Part shown: piece after piece, positions 56,847 through 64,000 of the stretch
Layout of the letters: every line of letters starts with the position of its first letter
How positions within the stretch are numbered: the first letter of the stretch is position 1
DNA from: Impatiens glandulifera
Lineage: Eukaryota > Streptophyta > Magnoliopsida > Ericales > Balsaminaceae
DNA length: 64,000 nucleotides
Reading direction: 5' to 3'
Assembly: GCF_907164915.1 (NCBI RefSeq)
Contig: NC_061863.1
Span: 24,223,710 to 24,287,709, forward strand
Translations under genes and position numbers: made by a program
The notes under the pieces: model-generated
Seen by the model: the letters and a program-made list of their open reading frames with translations, nothing else
Database searches by the model: none
What the model was told of the DNA's origin: nothing

Positions 56847-57564
56847 TTGTTGTAAATATTAAAATTGTATATGTTATAATTATATTCCTTATTGTTTGTT
56901 TTTGTAGTGCAGTTACCATTTGGAAAATAAAAGTCCCTAAATGTTTTATAATTGAGGATACCAATATATTCTGATGCCTTTAATTGCATGGATAATATAT
57001 GTATATAAAAAAGGTTCTGAGAATTTTTTTATGGACAAAATTTATAGTCTAATTGTTTTTTATTTTACAAATTCTTTTGAGCATATTTGATTTTGGTCTC
57101 ATTTCATATTTCAAATCAGTTTGTCATAATTAATATGGTTTTTCAGTACAATGATTAAGTAAAATAAAATAAATCAGTTTGTCAAAATAAATTTGATTTT
57201 TGGTATGCAATTGAAATTCCAGAATCTCTTGTCCACCTACAAAGAAGAAGAAGAAGGCATCCAAATACCAAATGGAATATATATTAGTAAAATTGGGATT
57301 TTCAGTTCTTTCTTGATTTTCAATTCTCAACCTTTGTAATAAGCTAATTCCAACTTTCATTAACAAATTTTATGGCCACCTGATATTTTCCCTCTGCCCC
57401 ACCAACTATCAATCCAATATTCTCATAATATGACAACCATCTATAAGTTTATTCAATACAATATTCTCATAATGTGACAACCACCAACTTCCTTCCTACC
57501 ATAACTTGCCTTGTTCAAGCTCCGAATTCTGTGGCACAGAATTGGATGAGAAAATCCTTCAAAT
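56847..57564. other. 3' flank of the dioxygenase gene
   Basis: Contains the likely 3'UTR of the minus-strand dioxygenase (below 57565) and AT-rich DNA. No convincing ORF; the minus frame 57366-57130 is short and unrecognised. Confidence 0.45.
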
Positions 57565-60500
57565 TCAAGAGCCATAAGTCATCATGAACTTCTCTTTCAG
57601 ATAGTCACCACTCCTTATGGGAGGAAATCTGCCAATCAAATAAGTCAGCCAATGTTAATGTGAATCCAATGGAGGAAACTATGGATGTCCTAAAATATTT
57701 CCATTTATTCTTAAAAGAAAACTATAGAGGAAAGAGAAGAATATCGGATTCAAACCTTGGAGGATTTGACTCGCTACAACAACTTTCCAAGCATTCAACA
57801 ATACAATCATCAGCAGGATCAAGGAAGAATGCCACCTGGACATGTTTCATTCGAGTTATCAATATCATGACATTTAATTGTTTTAAAAATAAATAAATAA
57901 AATAATACCGAAAAGCGTTCTTGTCCTGTTGGCATGACTCTGTGCAATGTTGACCTACAAAAGATGACCATAATGAATGACAATTGAGGTTAATGATTTT
58001 GTTTAGAAGAATTTCAGTAGTGTTATGTTATACAGGAGGTAGTTCAAAGATATAAATTACCTAAATAAACAATTGGTCCATCTCTCCATCATATCACCAA
58101 TGTTAACAATAACTGCCCTGAAAGTAGTTTATCCATTAGATTTTTAAGTTATGAGAAAAGTATCATTAACACCGTTAATAACATAGGGATGATATAGCCA
58201 TTTAGTATATGACTGTTGAGCCTTGGAGCAATAACATACTTTTAACTTTTCTCTTTTTCAAGAAAACAAAAAAAATTCCAAACAGACAATGTCATATCCT
58301 TATGATCAATCGAATCAACATGATGTGTGCATGCATTGCAATATTATTCCTAGAAGAAGGCTGCCTTACCAACAGTCTGCAGCCGGACATAGTTCTGGTT
58401 TAATATGGTCCCATTCGGAAACCTTCGATTACATTCTTGTTCTCAAAAATCAAACTCATTGTCACGTATATCAATATTAGTCTAGAGATCTAGGATTTGT
58501 AGAAGAAATATAGAAAATAAGAGAACGGCCTTAGCCTTTAAGAAAGATAAAAGAAGATTTGATGCTATTTCCTTACTCCAAATAATACATATTCTAATAT
58601 TTATAAGCTAATAATCCACTAATCTTCTAATTACCTGATTACCCTTGTACTACTACAAATCATCATACCACAATTATACTACTAAATTTATCCTACTCTC
58701 AAAGGCTCTGATCCTATGTAAAGTAACAGTCAAGATATCTAGGATTTGTACAGGAGATATAGATGAGGATGCTTAAGCCTTTAGATGAGATAAACCAGAT
58801 TCAATTTTATTTCATTCATTACTCCATTAAAACTCTACTATTCATAAGGTACTAAGACCTTTTCCAACCCACACCAAAACTCACCCCAAAATGATTTATA
58901 ATTGTTACTGGTTTACTGTTAAATTTTTAAAATGAATACCAACTTTGGGTGGAAGTTTTTTATTCAGATGTTATATTGGACATCCTGGAATAAGGTCAAT
59001 TCTTATACTTAACATCATTTGTTACTGTCCCCGACAACATTATTCATTTGGACATTACCTGATCTTTTAGCTTTTAATCATAGCCCATGACGGGTATAAA
59101 AATCATGAACTCACCCATGAATATGATGCACATCTTCCCAGATTTGTGGTTCCTTATTTTTCTCTCTGCAAACCTACATCAGTAGAAAGCATAATTAAAA
59201 GATGGCAGATAATGAAGCTGAAAGTAAATTTAAAAAAAAAAAAAACATGCCTGCAGTCCACCAATACCATCTGTTGCAAGGAGTGTGATCATTCCATAGT
59301 CTGAATGAGCAGAGGCACCAAAAGTTTCTCCATCCAAATGTCCTATCTCATGAAGAACCAAAAGTAAGACCCATGATTTCAGGAAAATACCCCCTCTTTC
59401 CTTCATTCAATACAACCGCTTGATTTACATTAACGAAAACTACGTATTGTAAAAAATCAAGATTGTAGCATAAATTAAGGATTGTATATTATTTTAATGT
59501 TCTTCCCTTCTCTCAATAATGCATTATTTATATGTACAAGATATAATGAAATAAGTGAAATGTTTATTGTGTTTCTATTACATTTAAAATTGAAATTAAA
59601 ATAGTTGTCTATGGAGAGTGATTATCATTAAAAAAAAGAAGGTTTAGCTAGAACAGAGAAGCAGATAGTCCAAGATATCTTCTTACTGCATGCAAAAAAT
59701 TATGTTATCTAAGAATCTCCTCTTTATACCCACATTTTTTTTGGATTTGATTTCTCAAACAATGGTAACAAGTTTGAAATAGACCTGGATAATGCAAGAG
59801 GCGGAGGAATCCCGAGGGCAAAGTTGAGGCACCTATTTTCTCAAAGTAATTCTCATCTATGTTCAAAGCAAGAGCCATCAGAGGTAACAACCGTTTTCCA
59901 GCAGTCCTGATTCGCCATCAAGCAAAACCGAAAAATCTATGTCAATAAATATAAAGGGTGTTGGAGAGTATATTTGACACTTACAAGACCTTGGCATAGT
60001 AGGACTCCATAGTTGATCTCCAAGTTGGTAGGAGTTCTGAAGTTCCATAGCCAGAAACCAAACAGAAGGATGAGGGTTTTATTTAATATCATAATGAATA
60101 GTCTATCATTTAAAGCAGACATTTGGCCCATTTGGAGACACTTTCTAGATCTGGGTCTGGATCCATATCTAGACAAGAAACTGTCAAAACATTTCTTAAT
60201 TTGTCAAAATATTCTAGCTCTGGTTCTAAACATGATCTCATCTTGATCCACGTCCATATGAAAAGTGTTTCTAAGAACATTTATCGGTTTCTCATCTATA
60301 TCTGGATCCTAAAGGTGTTTCCAAATGGACCCAGTTGTCATAAACTAAACAAAAAGGCAATAGAATAGGAGAGCAGATACCAGTCCTGTCTTGTTCGTAT
60401 ACTTTTTGCTTCAATCAAACAAATTACTTTTATCAGATCTAAGTGCTTATTTGTTAAAGCTTTACTATTTTAACTCTCCTTGGAACATAGTTCTGAAACT

Positions 60501-61091
60501 AAAATGTGATTCTAGTCAGACAAATTCGGTCACTGATTCAACTGTGTGCATTCAACTGACTAACAGAAGAGAGTTGTCACGAACCTCGTGATGGCCATTG
60601 ATTTAGATGGCTAACAGTTGACTTATCATCTATAGGACCAATATGAAAAGTCTCCTTTGAATCACCTGTACAATCAATCGACATCATGTCCAAACTCATA
60701 CTTCCGAAACACTGACTATATCCTAAAGGAGATTATTAACAAAAAAAAAAAAGACCTTTCGTAGAAGGATCCAACTTCTCCGCATAGAGAGGACCGTAAC
60801 CTCGATCTTCCTTGCGAGGAAGTTTCATTTTCTCTTCAAGAGGGAGCGAGAAGAACTTTCTGCTCTCATCGAACACACTCTTCAGCAAATCTTCCTGGAT
60901 TCCGTGATTTATGAGGTAAAAGAAACCAAAATGAACACAAGCCTGCGACAAAATAGTATAATTTAAGAATAGTAATCATCAAATTTAGAAGTCTCACAAC
61001 AGAAGAAGAAAACCTGGTGGATGGAGTCAATGGTGGAGGGAAGATCGGAAGAGGATAGGTCGATTATTGGGAGCTGAAGAGTGTTCGCCAT
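57565..61091 (-). CDS. 2-oxoglutarate/Fe(II)-dependent dioxygenase, 11 exons, intact
   Basis: Exons (minus): 61091-61014, 60942-60756, 60665-60585, 60036-59985, 59906-59785, 59342-59251, 59173-59115, 58117-58061, 57954-57909, 57835-57756, 57628-57565. Joined length is 918 nt, 305 aa plus TGA, with every junction in frame. Motifs in order: LPIIDLSSSDLPSTID (N-term), CVHFGFFYLINHG (DIOX_N), DRGYGPLYAEKLDP, ELLPTWRSTMESYYAKVL, AGKRLLPLMALALNIDENYF, HSDYG (HxD iron ligands), IVNIGDMMERWTN, STLHRV (distal His ligand) and RFS (2-OG-binding R-X-S). The C-terminus reads ECLESCCSESNPPR then FPPIRSGDYLK. This resembles the plant clade of Arabidopsis At1g35190/At4g16765, recalled from the family; the substrate is unknown. 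Intron 6 uses a GC donor (CTGCAG|GCATGT); the others are GT-AG. All catalytic residues are present, so it is probably a working cytosolic enzyme gene. Confidence 0.9.
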
Positions 61092-61125
61092 GTTTGTTTA
61101 CCAGATGAGCAAATGATAGAGAATC

Positions 61126-61135
61126 TATATATATA
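61126..61135 (-). promoter_or_regulatory. Candidate TATA box of the dioxygenase gene
   Basis: Minus-strand TTTATATATATAGATTC lies 35-45 bp upstream of the ATG. If it is the functional TATA box, the 5'UTR would be only a few bases long. A longer leader from an upstream start is an alternative. Confidence 0.35.
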
Positions 61136-62117
61136 AACATTAGTTTCAATATGTATTGGAGGTTTAGCTTTACTTCTTCTTAACACACATCTAATTTTCA
61201 TTATCTTAAAAGTTAGATTTTATTTCATTTAAAAGGTTTTATTTAGGTATAAAATTTCCAGCTACGTCATCAAATGCCGCTTCCAATTGCTCGAAAATGG
61301 ATCGTGTACGCTTTCAATTGCTCGGAAATGAATAACGTACATTCTCGTCACTGTTGATAAGGAGATTTTTTTATCGGAAACGCTTAATTCCTAGCATTAA
61401 AATTTGATGCTTGTCTTCCTCTTCTATCTCCAAGTCGACCATAAAATAATAGATAAGGCCGCCAATAGTAGCCCATTGCCATGTTAAAAGCAGACAAATG
61501 ATAGGAAGTATTTTAACTCAAAAAGTACGTGGGACGAGTTTCTGTCTCATACAGCTCAGGCCGAAGACCGAGGGAAGTTTCATACAGCTCAGGCCGAAGA
61601 CCGAGGGAAGTTTCAGAGAAATAATGAGACCTGTGATTGGCTCAACCGGTAAAGATCAAACCTCCCACATTTTGGTCTCTTAAAAATCACTATTTCACTA
61701 TTGTCGTCTACATTATTTTAATAGATAAATAAATAATGAATTCATATCATTCATACAAATGTAAAAAAACAACAATAATATATAACATTTAGAAAACAAT
61801 CAACTAATAAAATAAATGATAAAAACCATAGTTTTAAAATACGTGGTCAGATTGTCGGTTCAATCGGTCCGACCGCGAAACGTCTAAAAATATCCGGTTC
61901 AAAAGGTCATTATTCTAAATACTAAAGCTGGACATCTTCTCCTCTATCTCTCGACTCGACTGGATCTACGTCTTCTCCTCTCTCTCGACTGGATCTACTT
62001 TATTGACCTAGTGAAGTATCTTTATCGGCCCTTCAAGAAGAAGACATCAGCCGGAGATGTAGAACCCACCAATAAAGTAGCAGGTCATCGAAGACATCTC
62101 CTACATTTGATAAAATT
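61136..62117. other. Upstream region of the dioxygenase gene and intergenic DNA
   Basis: Holds a perfect 33-bp tandem duplication (61548-61580 and 61581-61613, unit containing CAGCTCAGGCCGAAGACCGA) and GC-richer text at 61840-61930 (CGGTTCAATCGGTCCGACCG) that may be an old transposon fragment. 61940-62117 is TCTCTC/TCGACT-rich. No gene recognised. Confidence 0.5.
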
Positions 62118-62442
62118 TAAGAAATCTTGAAGGAGCCGTTGCACCTTTGGAATTCTGGTGGACCCACCGACAAGGATAGCATCGTTGATGGTTCTCTTGT
62201 CCATCTTAACATCTCTCAAACACTTCTCAACTAGCTCCATAAACTTTATGAACAAATCCATGTTCAAATCCTCAAATCTTGCATAGGTGATGGTTGAATA
62301 GAAATCAATACCCTCAAACAATTAATCAATCTCAATTGTTGTCGAGCGGTCTAAGAGAAAGTCATTTTCGCCCTCTTACAAGCTGTCCTGAGTCTCCTGA
62401 GAAACCTGGGGTTTCCGCTGATGTCCTTCTTGTAGAGACACC
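62118..62442 (-). pseudogene. HSP70 fragment (nucleotide-binding domain)
   Basis: Minus strand from the LTR border: [28 protein letters not shown] then a stop and frameshift, TTIEID, stop, [37 protein letters not shown] and [19 protein letters not shown]. This is the HSP70 segment around the signature [12 protein letters not shown]. It is cut on one side by the LTR at 62443 and similarity ends after LLQDF near 62118. Pseudogene fragment without introns in this segment. Confidence 0.9.
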
Positions 62443-63013
62443 TGTTGATAATCTTATCTCGTAACAATTACACATAAATAATATATGAATACAATAAAAT
62501 GATAATAGAACAGATACAATAGATTATGTAATGAGATTAATAAATGTCTTCTCGTTTGCTCTGAGGCCTATGAAATCATAGTTCCCTTAAAACAATTTCA
62601 CCGTCTCTCGTTTGTGCTGGAGAGTTTCGTCGGCGGTTGCTTTCCATGGTGCAACGGAACCTGCAATGATTTAGCATAGAAAAAACACTACAACAACGAA
62701 CTACACAAAAGTACCTGAATCACAATCACCGGGTTTCGCACTGAAATGGTCGAGTCAAAAAACTCGAAAAACACTCACAAGAACAAGGAAGGACTTTTAG
62801 AATTCTAGAGTGAGAAGTGATAAGATCATGTGTGGAGATGAATCAAGGTAAGGGGATATTTATAGTTGAAAATTAAACTCATAATCAATTCTTTAATCCA
62901 ACGGTCACTAATCCATCATCCATTCATCCAACGGTTATCCTGGCTTGCCTTTTCATTATCTTTGCAAGTTACATCCAACAATAAGTATTTTGTAGTTACA
63001 ATAACAATTAACA
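62443..63013 (-). repeat. Lone copia LTR of the same family as 13570-14152
   Basis: About 571 bp, TGTTGATAATC...ATTAACA on the plus strand, homologous along its length to the LTR at 13570-14152. On its left is the HSP70 fragment and on its right a Sirevirus gag; no copia internal sequence adjoins either side. ACACC occurs at both borders (62438-62442 and 63011-63015), but the right copy overlaps the LTR end and is also present at the other LTR, so it is not reliable as a target duplication. Solo LTR or recombination product. Confidence 0.75.
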
Positions 63014-63666
63014 CCAACCCGGCTTAACTTTAGAACCGATCCCATAGCACCAACCCGCCCCAACCTTGAAACCGATAATGCTAAATCCGATGAGATCATC
63101 GAAATCGAGGCAATACCTGAACTATCCTATGATAATGAACAACTCGAGGAGTCAGCTCAAGAGTAGACCGAAGAAGAAGATGAGCGAACTAAGTACTTAA
63201 TGGTAGCATGGAAAAGATCCAGTGAAGCAGTTAGTAAACTGACAAGCTATAGAAGACCCTATAAGTGTAAGTTTGGTCTCGGTTATTATATCAACACACC
63301 CATCCAACACAAATCTTCCCAAGGATTGAATCTCACTAAAGACAAGCTTCCATTCATAAACTTTGTTAAGAGCTCTTCAACCTATACCGAGTCATCTCAT
63401 GATTCAAAACTGGCTAAAGAGTTAACCTATATAGGTCCAACCGACACAACCAAATGGTCTCTTTCTAAAAGGAAAACTACTCAACCCTATGATAGGAGCC
63501 CATATTACACCGATCAAATCTCACCTCAACACCACAGTGTAACAATAAGCAGACAGAAACACATCAAACCGAGTGCATATAGAACCATCAAAACCATATC
63601 CGGGAAAATTATGCGAATAATCAAAGTATGGATACCCAAGGGACTAATCAATCACGGACCCAAGTA
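63014..63666 (+). pseudogene. gag: Second Sirevirus: Gag C-terminal part
   Basis: Collinear with 2535-3241 of the first Sirevirus (TTAGAACCGATCC, EEEDER, MVAWKRSSEAV, CKFGLGY, YIGPTDTTKW, KVWIPKGLINHGPK) but clearly diverged. One in-frame TAG at about 63164. The region corresponding to the first element's TAG (2921) is open here. Gag ends at the same TAA (63665). The 5' part of the element is replaced by the lone LTR. Confidence 0.88.
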
Positions 63667-64000
63667 AATGTGGGTACCAAATAGTTGTAAATATGTATAT
63701 TTTACAGGTTATGAAGAAGCGGATATGAAACTCTGAGTGGTATCTGGACAGCGGTTGCACCAGACATATGACTGAAAATATCAACCTTCTGATCGATATC
63801 AAAATAGAAGTCGATTCAATAATAGTTTTCGGTGACAATTCAAGAGGTAGAACTGTGGGCAAGGGTAAGATTGTCCATGGTAATTTAACAATTAACAATG
63901 TACTTCTTGTTGAAAACCTACACTTTAATCTGTTAAGTATCAGTCAAATGTGTGACGCCGGATATACTGTAGAATTTCATAAACATGCATGCCTAGTTAA
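63664..64000 (+). pseudogene. pol: Second Sirevirus: gag-pol junction and start of protease
   Basis: The 44-nt junction block (63664-63707) matches 3241-3284 in length and almost in sequence. The Pol frame then has a TGA at about 63726 and continues NSEWYLDSGCTRHM with the intact D-S-G active site (63747-63755), FGDNSRGRTVGKGKIVHGNL and LHFNLLSISQMCDAGY, running off the right edge of the window. Confidence 0.88.

Noticed and set aside
61625..61690. tRNA-like A box (TGGCTCAACCGG)
   Set aside because: No matching B box at the right spacing and no foldable arms.
63011..63015. ACACC as a target duplication for the lone LTR
   Set aside because: The right copy overlaps the LTR end, and the same bases occur at the other family member's border.

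Overview
This window looks like nuclear DNA of a flowering plant, most likely a eudicot. The evidence is the mix of a Sirevirus with an env-like ORF, several Ty1/copia lineages, CACTA, hAT, Tourist-like and Helitron elements, a LINE remnant, plant genes with short GT-AG introns, and an AT-rich background. The species cannot be named from the sequence. It is a transposon-dense, layered region with two host genes that look intact, and no bacterial features.

Layout. (1) 1-14152: an old minus-strand copia element (gag at 13504, RT at 10618, RT continuing at 74-1) is split by a nearly complete plus-strand Sirevirus (75-10612; target duplication AACAT). (2) 14153-22141: AT-rich DNA with minisatellites, a broken hAT transposase with a BED finger (17116-17948), and a Helitron-like element built from tandem 5' modules (19110-20268). 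(3) 22142-29700: a plus-strand copia remnant interrupted twice, by a Sirevirus-like solo LTR (22776-23852, GTAAA duplication) and by a CACTA element (24216-28387, TTA duplication) that carries minus-strand host-like exons, one resembling SEUSS-like co-regulators. (4) 30737-37284: a 492-bp hAT MITE, then a 5.86-kb CACTA element (31428-37284, CAA duplication). The CACTA element has an intact six-exon Transposase_24 (TnpA-type) gene, only the DUF4216 tail of the main transposase, a 13-copy array of perfect hairpins, and a second small TnpA-like gene with its own TATA box and 5'UTR intron. (5) 37770-38546: LINE remnant. (6) 39240-40619: a two-exon receptor-kinase-like pseudokinase gene next to a 98-bp TA microsatellite. 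(7) 41819-43389 and 54064-54652: two more Helitron-like copies. (8) 43490-47766: an Ale-type copia relic. (9) 50631-53430: an intron-bearing CC1/RBM39-like splicing-factor pseudogene, one intron of which holds a 1,969-bp foldback element (50870-52838, TAA duplication). (10) 56781-56846: a tRNA-Asp pseudogene. (11) 57565-61091: an 11-exon 2-oxoglutarate/Fe(II) dioxygenase gene whose splice junctions all keep frame (305 aa). (12) 62118-64000: an HSP70 fragment, a lone LTR of the same family as the old copia, and the gag-pol junction of a second Sirevirus running off the right edge.

How the parts relate: most of the window is a record of successive insertions whose order can be read from target duplications. 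The parts most worth a second look are the hairpin array and paired TnpA-like genes of the 31-37 kb CACTA element, the foldback element 6 bp from a splice acceptor, and the gag-pol junction whose stop codon and frame change are shared by two different Sireviruses. All exon models were made by eye from splice consensus and frame, without alignments or transcripts.
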